Part shown: one piece after another, positions 25,708 through 34,231 of the stretch
Numbering within the stretch: position 1 is the first letter of the stretch
Layout: every line of letters starts with the position of its first letter
Assembly (NCBI RefSeq): GCF_000286355.1
Contig: NZ_AJXN01000052.1
Location: 1-37,625, forward strand
Length of the DNA stretch: 37,625 nucleotides
Direction of reading: 5' to 3'
DNA from: Kocuria atrinae C3-8
GTDB taxonomy: Bacteria; Actinomycetota; Actinomycetes; Actinomycetales; Micrococcaceae
The notes under the pieces: generated by a model
What the model was told of the DNA's origin: nothing
What the model saw: only the letters and a program-made list of their open reading frames with translations
Database searches by the model: none
Made by a program: the position numbers and the translations under genes

Positions 25708-26340
25708 TTACTCTGCGTCCTCGGCGGGAGCCTCTTCCTCAGCGGCTTCCTCACCCTCGGCAGCCTCTTCGCCTTCCTCCGGCTCCTCGCCCAGGTCCTG
25801 CTGGACCGGCTCGGACACGTTGATGACGAGCAGTTCCTCGTCGGAGACCAAGGTGACGCCGCTGGGCAGCGTGATGTCCTTGGCGTAGACGTGCTCGCCG
25901 GGCTCGAGTGCATCGATGTTGACCATGACGTACTCGGGAACCTTGAGGGCGTCGGCCTCGATGACCAGAACGTTCTCTTCCACGTTGTGCACGGCGGTCG
26001 GTGCAACTTCACCTTCGACGTGAACGGGGATCTCGACCTCGACGCGCTCGCCACGGCGGACGGTCAGCAGGTCGATGTGCAGGATCTCGGGGCGCACAGC
26101 GTGACGCTGAACTTCCTTGATCATGGCCAGGTGGCCGTCACCGTCAACGTTGATCTCGAGAACAGCGTTGGGGTTACGGGAAGCCAGCATCATCTCGTGG
26201 CCGGGCAGGATCACGTGCAGGGGCTCGGCACCGTGGCCGTAGATCACTGCGGGGATCTGGTCGTTCTGACGCACGCGGCGGGCGTAGCCCTTGCCGAATT
26301 CGGTGCGCAGCGTACCGGGAATGTTGATGATATCCACCAT
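25708..26340 (-). CDS. rplY: Ribosomal protein bL25 (Ctc form)
   Basis: The 5S-rRNA-binding 50S protein bL25 in its long Ctc (general stress) form, 210 residues. The N-terminal L25 domain (about 1-95) includes RTEFGKGYARRVRQ and IPAVIYGHG. The C-terminal beta domain (about 96-185) contains EIPVHVEGEV and ends in an acidic tail of repeated Glu and Ala. The ATG at 26340 has AAGGAG eight bases upstream. A long leader of about 170 nt is suggested by a candidate promoter near 26520-26547. It sits between prs and pth in the usual actinobacterial order, but separated from prs by envelope genes. Confidence 0.97.
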   Translation of the reverse strand: MVDIINIPGTLRTEFGKGYARRVRQNDQIPAVIYGHGAEPLHVILPGHEMMLASRNPNAVLEINVDGDGHLAMIKEVQRHAVRPEILHIDLLTVRRGERVEVEIPVHVEGEVAPTAVHNVEENVLVIEADALKVPEYVMVNIDALEPGEHVYAKDITLPSGVTLVSDEELLVINVSEPVQQDLGEEPEEGEEAAEGEEAAEEEAPAEDAE

Positions 26341-26511
26341 GGTGGAACTCCTTCGATTGTGGGTTATCGGTTCGTCACCACACTGACCGCCCGAATGGCA
26401 CTCGCACCACTCGTTGAACCGGTCAGCAAACCGACGTGGTGCGGTACCGCATGGCGCTCCCGATCCGTGATGTCACGGGAGTTCACGATCCCACCAGCCG
26501 TCGTCGATAAC

Positions 26512-26547
26512 GGGGCAGCAAAATACGCTGCCCCCTCGCCTTGGCAA
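26512..26547 (-). promoter_or_regulatory. Candidate rplY promoter with an inverted repeat around the -10
   Basis: On the minus strand TTGCCA (26547-26542) and TATTTT (26525-26520) are spaced by 16 bases and could be -35 and -10. The TATTTT lies in the centre of a perfect inverted repeat, GGGGCAGC/GCTGCCCC (26512-26519 with 26527-26534). The arrangement would suit a repressor-operated promoter giving a leader of about 170 nt. Alternatively the repeat is a hairpin in RNA. Confidence 0.4.
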
Positions 26548-26653
26548 CTCACACAGAATACCACGGGCCTTTATCCCCCGAACCGCTCACATGCTCGTCC
26601 CCCGTTGTGTACCCATTCGCCCTGGACAGGGGCCAGATAGGTGCAATTCGCGC

Positions 26654-26666
26654 TATCGTGGAGACC
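26654..26666 (+). promoter_or_regulatory. Candidate leaderless promoter before the 31-codon ORF
   Basis: TATCGT (26654-26659) fits a -10 and is followed by seven bases, then the ATG at 26667, which would make a leaderless transcript covering the small ORF and the sugar phosphotransferase. TGGACA at 26623-26628 is too far away to be its -35. Confidence 0.35.
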
Positions 26667-26762
26667 ATGAATCTCGGGGGAGATTCCAAGGTGCGGCCGC
26701 CTCACATTCACGGTCGCGCTGACGCGGTGCGGATCACCACGCACTCTCGTCGACCGTTTTAG
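26667..26762 (+). CDS. Possible 31-residue leader peptide upstream of the sugar phosphotransferase
   Basis: A short frame reading MNLGGDSKVRPPHIHGRADA and ending in SRRPF, with stop TAG at 26760-26762. It starts 7 bases after a -10-like TATCGT and has GGAG just upstream. The stop lies 18 bp before the next ATG, and the TAG merges into the GGGGGAGGG ribosome site of that gene, so translation of the leader could affect access to it. It is rich in Arg and His. Nothing in the sequence proves it is translated. Confidence 0.3.
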   Translation: MNLGGDSKVRPPHIHGRADAVRITTHSRRPF

Positions 26763-26780
26763 GGGGAGGGAACGACGATC

Positions 26781-28259
26781 ATGTTCAAGGAGCCAACAGT
26801 GCGCCACACGCAAGCGTTGTGGCGTGAGAAATACCAGCAGACTCTGCGGATATCCGATGCTCTGGCGTTGGCTGTGGCATTGGCATTGAGCCAATTGATT
26901 CGCTTTGGCTTAGGCGATGGATTTCTCCCGCTCGAATCAATTCCGGTTCCCTATTGGTTAGTCGGTGTGATTCTCGGAGTCGGATGGTGGTCGTGGCTGG
27001 AACTTCGCGGCACCCGCGGCGTCCGATTGATCGGTAACGGTGTCGAGGAGACCAAACAGGTGGTCACCTCCACCCTGGTCCTCTTCGGTGCGATCGCCAT
27101 TGTGTCCTACGCTTTCGACATTCCCACGGCGCGCGGTTACGTCCTCACTGCCCTCCCGCTCGGTCTGCTCACCCTGATCGGTGGTCGTTTCGTAGCCCGT
27201 CACAACCTGATGCAGCGGCGCTTCAGGGGTCAGGCCATGTCGCGGACCATGATCATCGGTCGTTTCCCCGGTGCTGTGGAGATGGTGGATGAACTCCAGC
27301 GCCGCCCGGACGCCGGTTTCAAACCGGTGGCCGTGTACATGCCGCGGTCCCGGCGGGAGATGCCCAAGGAACTCGAGCACGTTGAACTACCCGTCAACAC
27401 ATTGGAAGAGGGCGTGCGCCCCAGTGTGGCCGGCATTGTGCAGGCGTGTTGCGAGAATCGCATCGAGACCCTGGTGATGACCGCTTCTGTGCCCCTGAGC
27501 ACTCGCGAGATCCGTCATCTGGGCTGGGCTCTGGCGGACGAGCACATCCGGTTGGTCATGAACACCGGCCTGACTGACATCGCCGGTCCGCGCATCCATA
27601 CCCAGCAGCTGGCAGGTTTGCCGCTCATCCATGTGGCCACCCCGCGCTTCACCCGTTCCAAGAAGATGATCAAGCGCGGCATCGACATCGTGGGCGCTGC
27701 TTGCGCTCTGCTTCTGTTGTCGCCCGTCCTGATCGTGCTCGGTCTGATCGTCAAGACGCACGACGGCGGTCCCGCCTTCTTCGCGCAGGAGCGCGTGGGT
27801 ATCGACGGCACCCGGTTCAAGATGCTCAAGTTCCGCTCCATGTACGTGGACGCCGAAGAGCGCAAGGCCGCACTGCTCGCAGCCAACGAGTCACAGGGTG
27901 GTGTGCTGTTCAAGATGAAGGACGACCCGCGCGTGACCCGGCCTGGTAAGTGGATGCGGCGCTACAGCCTGGACGAGCTTCCCCAGTTCCTCAATGTCCT
28001 GGGCGGCACGATGTCCCTGGTCGGCCCGCGACCACCTCTGGCTTCGGAAGTGGACCAGTACGAGAAGCACGTCTACCGTCGGCTGCGTGTGCGTCCGGGC
28101 ATCACCGGCCTGTGGCAGGTCTCCGGCCGCTCCGACCTGGACTGGGAACAGTCCGTCCGGTTGGACCTGTACTACGTGGAGAACTGGTCCCCGGTTCAGG
28201 ACATGATCATTCTGCTGCGAACCTTCAAGGCCGTTTTCGCCTCCGACGGCGCCTACTGA
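26781..28259 (+). CDS. Polyprenyl-phosphate hexose-1-phosphate transferase (exopolysaccharide priming enzyme)
   Basis: Starts repeat-unit synthesis by moving a sugar-1-phosphate from a nucleotide sugar to undecaprenyl phosphate. The 492-residue protein is the large WbaP/WcaJ-like form: four N-terminal membrane spans (within about residues 22-141), a soluble Rossmann-like middle domain (about 150-285), a re-entrant hydrophobic segment ([20 protein letters not shown], about 299-325), and the catalytic bacterial sugar transferase domain with [41 protein letters not shown] and [13 protein letters not shown]. The ATG at 26781 follows GGGGGAGGG. The rest of the assembly genes are 6-15 kb away at 10.2-20.7 kb. 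It is intact. Sugar specificity cannot be told. Confidence 0.94.
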   Translation: MFKEPTVRHTQALWREKYQQTLRISDALALAVALALSQLIRFGLGDGFLPLESIPVPYWLVGVILGVGWWSWLELRGTRGVRLIGNGVEETKQVVTSTLVLFGAIAIVSYAFDIPTARGYVLTALPLGLLTLIGGRFVARHNLMQRRFRGQAMSRTMIIGRFPGAVEMVDELQRRPDAGFKPVAVYMPRSRREMPKELEHVELPVNTLEEGVRPSVAGIVQACCENRIETLVMTASVPLSTREIRHLGWALADEHIRLVMNTGLTDIAGPRIHTQQLAGLPLIHVATPRFTRSKKMIKRGIDIVGAACALLLLSPVLIVLGLIVKTHDGGPAFFAQERVGIDGTRFKMLKFRSMYVDAEERKAALLAANESQGGVLFKMKDDPRVTRPGKWMRRYSLDELPQFLNVLGGTMSLVGPRPPLASEVDQYEKHVYRRLRVRPGITGLWQVSGRSDLDWEQSVRLDLYYVENWSPVQDMIILLRTFKAVFASDGAY

Positions 28260-28282
28260 CCTTCGCCTCAATCCTCACTTAC

Positions 28283-28339
28283 TGCGGTCGCAGACCGCAG
28301 ACGTTGCCCGTCACCTCCATCGCGAGGTGGCGGGTAACG
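28283..28339 (+). terminator. Two adjacent hairpins after the sugar phosphotransferase
   Basis: TGCGGTC/GACCGCA (28283-28289 with 28293-28299) forms a tight perfect hairpin. Directly after it a 16-bp stem with two G-U pairs (28302-28317 with 28324-28339) closes a 6-base loop. Both lie 24-80 bp beyond the stop and no T run follows. They are likely to end transcription. Confidence 0.65.
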
Positions 28340-28450
28340 TCGATTAAAGGCAAGCGAACTTACGGTGTCCGAAACCGAAAATTTGCGGCCTCGAAATGCT
28401 TTCGTGATCGGTTCCCTTAAATTAATCCCATTAAATCGCTGAAAGTTGTC

Positions 28451-28456
28451 TAGAAT
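28451..28456 (+). promoter_or_regulatory. Candidate -10 of the lysozyme gene
   Basis: TAGAAT matches the -10 consensus well in an A+T-rich stretch (28370-28460). A start near 28463 would give a leader of about 55 nt before the GTG at 28518. No good -35 is seen at 16-18 bases. Confidence 0.4.
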
Positions 28457-28517
28457 CCTTATGCCCCCCAATGCCCAAGCGCTCCCCCGCGCACCATCCC
28501 CCAGTAAGGCAATTCGT

Positions 28518-30190
28518 GTGATCTCCCCCCGAAAGACAGCCCTGCCCGCTGCCGTCACGGCGGCCATTCTGGCATTCACCACATTCGCTCCGGCCACGGC
28601 CGTAGAAACCCCCACAGAGAATCTCGATCCCGACCGCGGCAACGTGGTGTCCGTGGAAACCGAAGAACTCGACACGGTGGTCAAGGACCCCAAGCTTCCG
28701 AGCGCACCGCCCAAGACCGGCGATAAGAACCCCGGCGCCACCATGGGTCAGCGCATGAAGTCCATGGAAGAAACCACCAACCTGTCCCCCGAGTCAGAAG
28801 CTGAACTCGAGCAGGTCGAAAAGGACCTCGACGCGAAACCCGCCCCGGCGGCGTCGGCGTCGGTCGGTGCCGTGACCCCGGAAACCCGGGAGAGCCCGAA
28901 CGCTGACCCCTCCGGCACCCAGACTGTGGGTCCGGCAGGTTCGATGTCCCTGATGATCCAGGCCAACACGTGGCGTCCTGCGGGCATCATGGGCATGGAC
29001 GTCTCCGGTTGGCAGCCGACCGTGAACTGGAGCGCCGAGTACTCCAAGGGCGCCCGCTTCGCGTACGTGAAGGCCACCGAGGGAACCGGGTACAAGTCCC
29101 CCTCGTTCGCTTCGCAGTACAGCGGCTCCTACAACGTGGGCATGATCCGCGGTGCCTACCACTTCGCCCTGCCGAGCGTGTCCTCCGGTGCGGCGCAGGC
29201 CGACTACTTCGTGAACAACGGCGGCGGTTGGTCCGCGGACGGCAAGACCCTGCCCGGTCTGCTGGACATCGAGTACAACCCCTACTCGAGCCTGGGTAAC
29301 ACCTGCTACAACATGTCCCAGCCGCAGATGAACTCGTGGATCAAGTCCTTCTCGGACCGCTACAAGCAGCGCACCGGTCGCTACCCGCGATCTACACGAC
29401 CACAGACTGGTGGCGCACGTGCACGGGTAACACGGCCCAGTTCAATACCCACCCGCTGCACATTGCCGCGTACAACACCACCGGTGCAGGTGCCATGCCC
29501 AACGGCTGGTCCACCTACGACATCTGGCAGTTCTCGGCCTCCGGCCCCTTCTCCGGTGACTCCAACCAGTACCGCGGATCCTGGGCTCAGCTGCAGTCCA
29601 TGGCCAGCTCGCGCAACTACAAGCCCCTGGGCGGTCGTGCGCCGAGCACCAATGCCGGGAGCCAGAGCTACACCGTCAGCGGCGGCATCGGTTCCATCTA
29701 CCGTGCCACCGGCGGCGCCGCCAAGTGGGGTCAGGCTGTGACCCCCGAACGCGCAGCTGCCTCGGGTGGTCGCTACCAGGAGTTCGTGCGCAACGGCGTG
29801 AAGGCCACCGCGTACTGGCACCCGCGTACCGGTGCACACATGGTGCGCAACACCTCGAGCATTGGGAACAAGTTCGTGCAAACCGGTCGCGAACGCGGAC
29901 TGGGATTCCCGTCCACGGAAGAGCGTTCGATCTCCGGTGGTGCCTACCAGAGCTTCACCACGACTGCCGGTCGCACTCACAAGGTCATGTGGACCCGTTC
30001 CACCGGCTCCAACACCATCAAGGAGTACGGAGCCATTGGCAAGCACTGGAGCCAGCGCGGTTATGAGCGCGGCTACGGCTTCCCCGTGACCGACGAGTAC
30101 CGCGTGGGCACCGAGGTGCACCAGCGCTTCTCCAAGGGCTACACCGTGCGTTGGTCCTCGGTGAGCAACCGCGTGTGGGTCACCCGCTAA
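28518..30190 (+). CDS. Secreted GH25 lysozyme with C-terminal LGFP repeats, one frame break
   Basis: A muramidase predicted to cut peptidoglycan outside the cell. From the GTG at 28518 a signal peptide is clear: VISPRK, a hydrophobic core, and a cut after FAPATA. A low-complexity acidic linker follows. The GH25 domain spans about residues 155-350 ([29 protein letters not shown], and LDIEYNP with the catalytic Asp/Glu). The C-terminus has three LGFP-type repeats ([35 protein letters not shown]), thought to bind the wall. The frame is lost near 29388; one added C restores [12 protein letters not shown] and a 557-residue protein. The GTG is preferred to the ATG at 28461 because that ATG overlaps the probable transcript start. 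Confidence 0.92.
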
Positions 30191-30212
30191 GGGCCCACCA
30201 CCACGCAACGAG

Positions 30213-30247
30213 AAAGCCACCCGCCGTTGACCGGCGGGTGGCTTTTT
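30213..30247 (+). terminator. Rho-independent terminator of the GH25 lysozyme gene
   Basis: A 14-bp perfect stem (AAAGCCACCCGCCG at 30213-30226 with 30232-30245) with a 5-base loop is followed by T residues to 30247. It lies between the lysozyme stop and the converging prs stop and may serve both directions. Confidence 0.9.
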
Positions 30248-30288
30248 CATGGTCTCGGTTCAGCGGAACCGGACGAGGATCTTGATGC

Positions 30289-31269
30289 TCAGGAGCGGCC
30301 GTTGAACAGGCTGGTCACCGAGCCGTCCTCGAAGACTTCCTGGATGGCACGCGCGATCAAGGGCGCGATCGAGATGACCTCTAGGTTCTCGAACTGGTGC
30401 TCCTCCGGAACCGGGAGGGTGTCGGTTACGACAACCTTCATGGCACCGCAGTTGGCCAGGCGCTCCACGGCGGGGTCCGAGAACACCGCGTGGGTGGCCG
30501 CGATGATGACGTCCTTGGCACCGTTGTCACGCAGCACCTTCACGGCACCGGAAATGGTTCCACCGGTGTCGATCATGTCGTCGATGAGCACACAGGTGCG
30601 ACCCTCGATATCGCCCACGACCTGCTTGGACTCGGCCTGGTTGGGAACGTTGATGTCGCGCGTTTTGTGCACGAACGCCAGCGGCGCGCCACCCAAACGC
30701 TCGGCCCACTGCTCAGCCACGCGCACGCGGCCGGTGTCCGGGGACACCACGGTCACGTTGGACTCGTCCACCACGGAACGCACGTAGTCGCTCAACAGCG
30801 GAATGGCCATGAGGTGGTCCACGGGGCCGTCGAAGAAGCCCTGGATCTGCGCGGTGTGCAGGTCCACGGACATCAGGCGATCAGCACCGGCGGTCTTGTA
30901 CAGATCGGAGATCAGGCGGGCCGAGATGGGCTCGCGGCCGCGGTGCTTCTTGTCCTGGCGGGCGTAGGGGTAGAACGGGCTGACCACGGTGATGGACTTG
31001 GCCGATGCGCGCTTGAGCGAGTCAAGCATGATCAGCTGTTCCATGATCCACTGGTTGATGGGCGCCGGGTGGGACTGGATGAGGAATGCATCCGCGCCAC
31101 GCACCGACTCACCGAATCGCACGTAGGTCTCACCGTTGGCAAAGTCGTACGCGTCGGTGGGGACCAATTCGGTGCCCAATTCGCGTGCGATATCCTGCGC
31201 CAGCTGCGGATGTGCACGACCCGAGAGCAGAACCATGCGGTTCGACCCTGCATTCGTAATTCCGGTCAT
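30289..31269 (-). CDS. prs: Ribose-phosphate pyrophosphokinase
   Basis: Makes PRPP from ribose-5-phosphate and ATP, feeding nucleotide, His and Trp synthesis. The 326-residue protein has the ATP-site segment YPYARQDKKHRGREPIS (about residues 100-116), VDLHTAQIQGFFD, and the PRPP-binding loop DDMIDTGGT (about 230-238). It is intact. The start is the ATG at 31269. The gene lies 86 bp after glmU on the same strand and is probably co-transcribed with it, the usual actinobacterial order. Confidence 0.97.
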   Translation of the reverse strand: MTGITNAGSNRMVLLSGRAHPQLAQDIARELGTELVPTDAYDFANGETYVRFGESVRGADAFLIQSHPAPINQWIMEQLIMLDSLKRASAKSITVVSPFYPYARQDKKHRGREPISARLISDLYKTAGADRLMSVDLHTAQIQGFFDGPVDHLMAIPLLSDYVRSVVDESNVTVVSPDTGRVRVAEQWAERLGGAPLAFVHKTRDINVPNQAESKQVVGDIEGRTCVLIDDMIDTGGTISGAVKVLRDNGAKDVIIAATHAVFSDPAVERLANCGAMKVVVTDTLPVPEEHQFENLEVISIAPLIARAIQEVFEDGSVTSLFNGRS

Positions 31270-31355
31270 GTGAACTCGCTTTCCTCGAAATGCTTGATGG
31301 AGCGCTGGTCGCGTGTCTCGTGCCCGGTTCAGGCCTGGGATGCGCGGTCAGAGTT

Positions 31356-32831
31356 TTATGAGCCGTTGGACGCTTCCGCGGCCTTGGCCGCATCGGTTCC
31401 GGGACGGTGCTTCTGCACCCATCCTTCCACGATGACCTGATTCCCCTCGGTGAGGGCGAGCGCACCGGCGGGCACGTCCTTGCGGACGGTCGTGCCGGCA
31501 CCGGAGTAGGCGCCGTCGCCAATGGTCACGGGCGCAACGTACATGTTGTCCGAACCCATGCGCACGTGGTTGCCCACCACGGTGCGGTGCTTGTTGACGC
31601 CGTCGTAGTTGACGAACACGGAGGCCGCACCAATGTTCGAGTGGTCGCCGATCGTCGCGTCGCCCACGTAGGAAAGATGCGGGATCTTGGAGCCTTCGCC
31701 GATGGTCGAGTTCTTGGTCTCCACGAACGTGCCGATCTTGCCCTTGGCGCCCAGCACGGTGCCCGGACGCAGGTACGCGAACGGTCCCACGGAGGCACCC
31801 GCGCCCAGTTCGGAGTCACTGCCGTGAGTGCGAACCACGGTTGCGCCGTTGCCCACGGTCACGTTGGTCAGGGTGGTGTCCGGTCCGACGACGGCGTCCT
31901 CGGCGATTCGCGTGCTGCCGTGCAGTTGGGTGCCGGGCAGGATGGTGACGTCCTGTTCGATCTCCACGGTGTCGTCGATCCACGTGGTGCCCGGATCTAC
32001 GACCGTCACGCCGTTGGCCATGTGCATCTTGAGGATGCGCTTGTTCAGGTAGGCACCCAGTTCGGAGAGCTGTTCGCGGTCGTTGGCGCCCTCGAGCTCC
32101 ATGTAGTCCGCCATCTTCAGGGCGTCCACGCGGTGGCCCGCAGCGCGAGCAAGTTTGGGAACGTCCGTGAGGTACTTCTCGGCCTGGGCGTTGTTGGTGT
32201 CCACCTGGGCCAGAGAGTCGCGCAGCACTGCGGCGTCGAAAGCGAAGATGCCGGAGTTGACCTCCACGACCGCGCGTTGTTCCTCGGTGGCGTCCTTGAA
32301 TTCCTTGATCTCCGAGAGCTGACCGTTTTCGTCCCGCAGGATGCGGCCATATTTGCCCGGAGTGGGGTGATCCGCGGTCAGCACCGTCACGGCATTGCCG
32401 TTGTCACGGTGATAGGCCACGAAGTCCTGCAGGGTCTGTGCAGTGAGCAGCGGAACGTCGCCGTAGGTGACGACCACAGTGCCGGACACGGGAGTCTCGC
32501 GGTCCAGAACTTCCAGGCCCGCATCCACGGCACTGCCGGTGCCGGGAACGTCGGACTGGTCCGCAATCAGCACGCTGGAGTCCAGCTCGTTGATGTGTGC
32601 TTCCACGAGGTCTCGTTGGTGGCGGATAACCGCCACGAGCTGTTCCGGGTTCAGTTCCCGCGCGACCTTGAGAGCGTGCCCGACCATGGAACGACCCCCG
32701 ATCTCATGCAGGATCTTGGGGGTCTTGGACTTCATGCGGGTGCCCTTGCCTGCGGCCAGGACGATGATTGCTGCGGGGTTGGACCCGGCGGTCGCGGCGC
32801 TCTGATCGGCCGCGGTATCGACGATGCTCAC
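31356..32831 (-). CDS. glmU: Bifunctional GlcNAc-1-P uridylyltransferase / GlcN-1-P acetyltransferase
   Basis: Makes UDP-GlcNAc, the precursor of peptidoglycan and many surface glycans. The N-terminal uridylyltransferase has LAAGKGTRMKSKTPKILHEI, DVPGTGSAV and YGDVPLL. The C-terminal part is a left-handed beta-helix acetyltransferase with FVETKNSTIGEGSKIPHLSY, GAASVFVNYDG and NKHRTVVGNHVRMGS. The GTG at 32831 is chosen because AGGAG lies nine bases upstream. The open frame extends back to 33014, but only through the antisense of the tRNA-Gln region and cannot be real there. The product is 491 residues, normal length. Confidence 0.97.
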   Translation of the reverse strand: MSIVDTAADQSAATAGSNPAAIIVLAAGKGTRMKSKTPKILHEIGGRSMVGHALKVARELNPEQLVAVIRHQRDLVEAHINELDSSVLIADQSDVPGTGSAVDAGLEVLDRETPVSGTVVVTYGDVPLLTAQTLQDFVAYHRDNGNAVTVLTADHPTPGKYGRILRDENGQLSEIKEFKDATEEQRAVVEVNSGIFAFDAAVLRDSLAQVDTNNAQAEKYLTDVPKLARAAGHRVDALKMADYMELEGANDREQLSELGAYLNKRILKMHMANGVTVVDPGTTWIDDTVEIEQDVTILPGTQLHGSTRIAEDAVVGPDTTLTNVTVGNGATVVRTHGSDSELGAGASVGPFAYLRPGTVLGAKGKIGTFVETKNSTIGEGSKIPHLSYVGDATIGDHSNIGAASVFVNYDGVNKHRTVVGNHVRMGSDNMYVAPVTIGDGAYSGAGTTVRKDVPAGALALTEGNQVIVEGWVQKHRPGTDAAKAAEASNGS

Positions 32832-32896
32832 TGAGCTAACTCCTCGTGGTTGCTCGTCAGGTGGGGGAACCCATCTGCACCTGGGTGGTTCGTGCG

Positions 32897-32968
32897 TTCC
32901 GCCACTAGGACTCGAACCTAGACTCACGGCTCCAAAGGCCGGTGTGCTGCCAATTACACCATGGCGGA
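32897..32968 (-). tRNA. tRNA-Gln (anticodon TTG)
   Basis: On the minus strand the acceptor stem TCCGCCA (from 32968) pairs with TGGCGGA (to 32898), with discriminator A at 32897. The D arm contains TGTAATTGGCAG, the anticodon loop reads CTTTGGA with TTG at the anticodon, and the T loop has GGTTCGAGTCC. CCA is not encoded. It lies 66 bp upstream of glmU, a common position in actinobacteria. Confidence 0.96.
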
Positions 32969-33045
32969 GCGTTGCCTTGTGGGCACCGCATTCTTGTGCG
33001 CACCTGTGACGCACGAGAAATTACTTTAGCATCCACTCGACCGTG

Positions 33046-33085
33046 CGTAGACGCCCGGCAACCCATGGGCAGCCGGGCGTCTACG
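33046..33085 (-). terminator. Terminator after the two unknown minus-strand genes
   Basis: CGTAGACGCCCGGC (33046-33059) pairs perfectly with GCCGGGCGTCTACG (33072-33085) around a 12-base loop that contains its own CCCATGGG palindrome. It begins 9 bp after the stop of the small membrane protein gene. Confidence 0.75.
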
Positions 33086-33093
33086 AGTTACAA

Positions 33094-33429
33094 CTAGGCT
33101 CGAGAACTTGCCTTCGGCCTGGCACGTCGTTCGAGTTGATGACCATGCCACACGCAGAAGAGCGAGAACATCAACATCCCCGCCACACTGACTTCGAAGG
33201 CGTCTAGGAGATATCCCACCGTTGCAATAGCAATTCCCAATAGCGGCAACCACGGAAATTTCTTCCACTTCTGGAAGGACATGATGGTGCCGAGGAGTAC
33301 GGCCGCGAGCACGGTTCCGAAAATGAACACCGCCGTGAAACTCGGAGAGGCCGGCGTCAATGCGGCAATGAGAACCCCGAGCGCGCCGAGAGCTAGAACC
33401 AAGAGGAAACCGGTCAAGAACTTGTTCAT
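33094..33429 (-). CDS. Small multi-pass membrane protein of unknown function
   Basis: A 111-residue protein with four likely membrane spans: residues about 3-25 (FLTGFLLVLALGALGVLIAAL), 30-49, 60-78 and 83-100, then a basic tail (ERRARPKASSRA). I do not recognise a family. Its ATG shares one base with the stop of the upstream gene (TGATG, 33427-33431), so the two are coupled. A strong hairpin ends the unit. Function unknown; the basic C-terminus suggests a cytoplasmic tail. Confidence 0.75.
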   Translation of the reverse strand: MNKFLTGFLLVLALGALGVLIAALTPASPSFTAVFIFGTVLAAVLLGTIMSFQKWKKFPWLPLLGIAIATVGYLLDAFEVSVAGMLMFSLFCVWHGHQLERRARPKASSRA

Positions 33430-34164
33430 CAGTGACGTCCCGAGCAGTGTTCCACCGCCACCAGACGACCATTGGCCATGGCTTCCTCGAAGCCGGGCAG
33501 GGCTTGTGCGAGGTGGTGGGTCTCCCCCGGTTCCAGACCGCGCACCAGTACAGGCGCACGTTTGGCTGCGCGTTTGACGAATCCCCAGGCGTCCATGTCG
33601 GTCTGCCCCGCGCCGCGGGAGCGGGACACGTCCCATGCCAGTGAGGTGACCTCGGGCTCGGTGACGTCCAGGGTGCCCTGATCGAATTCGCGATCCAGGA
33701 GCACCAGGAGCATGACCACCTCGTCCACGGTGGTGTGGTTTTGCACGAGCAACCGAACGTCCTGAGCCGAGGCGGCTTCCGCGAGCGCGGCAACCATTGA
33801 ATACAGCCGTTGCCGCTGCCGGCACGGTGGGTGACTCCTCCAATGCGAGCACGAGCGCCGGGCGCACGCCGTGGGCCAGGACCAGAGCGACGTCGGACTC
33901 GGCAATCACGCCCTCGTCCGGCATGTCCTCGTCCACGGACACCGGTGCGCGCAGGATCAGCGGATCGGCGCCGGCTTTGCGCAGCTGTTCGCCTGATTGG
34001 CGCTGCACCATACTTCCCATGTGCAAGCCCACCGGGCGGTCCGCACCCAGCGTGATTTCCACAGGCCCCGGGTGCTCGCGCACGTGTTCGACGGCGCTCG
34101 CCAGATCCTGGGGTGTGTCCAAAACCGTCCCGGCCACGGGAGCGGTCACGTAAGTCTCTTGCAT
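33429..34164 (-). CDS. Protein of unknown function, one frame break
   Basis: I do not recognise this protein. It starts at the ATG at 34164 (MQETYVTAPVAGTVLDT), with GGGAG ten bases upstream, and ends at 33431-33429 within TGATG. The frame shifts by two near 33800; adding two bases gives 245 residues joining PTVPAAATA to YSMVAALAEAASAQ. It is soluble, acidic in the middle, and has no obvious catalytic motif; the second half (LLVQNHTTVDEVVMLLVLL, then GWGFVKRAAKRAPVLV-like helices) looks globular. It is divergent from the ABC-F gene and coupled to a membrane protein gene. Confidence 0.65.
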
Positions 34165-34218
34165 GGCTCAAGTCTCCCATGCCAATCTGACACTTCTCCC
34201 GGATGACCCTGTCGCTTG

Positions 34219-34231
34219 TATCCTGGCCTGC
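34219..34231 (+). promoter_or_regulatory. Candidate leaderless promoter of the ABC-F gene
   Basis: TATCCT (34219-34224), preceded by TG, is a good -10 and lies seven bases before the GTG at 34232. Transcription would start at or next to the GTG. There is no ribosome site upstream of the GTG, which supports a leaderless message. Confidence 0.45.

Larger units (their letters stand above)
26341..26666. other. Long divergent intergenic region between rplY and the priming-transferase leader
   Basis: This 326-bp stretch has no convincing gene. Besides the candidate rplY promoter (26512-26547), it contains a perfect 12-bp palindrome TGCGGTACCGCA (26440-26451) and a short CCGTGA-TG-TCACGG palindrome near 26465-26478. 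Both would lie in the rplY leader RNA if the promoter guess is right. The right-hand end should hold the promoter of the sugar phosphotransferase unit. Confidence 0.4.

Noticed and set aside
28330-28460. A riboswitch (for example c-di-AMP type) ahead of the lysozyme gene
   Set aside because: Such elements are known before wall hydrolase genes in actinobacteria, but I could not find the conserved core here and the likely transcript start is downstream of this stretch.
31407-32834. 475-codon open frame antisense to glmU
   Set aside because: It mirrors the codon phase of glmU and has no recognisable domain; glmU is complete on the other strand.
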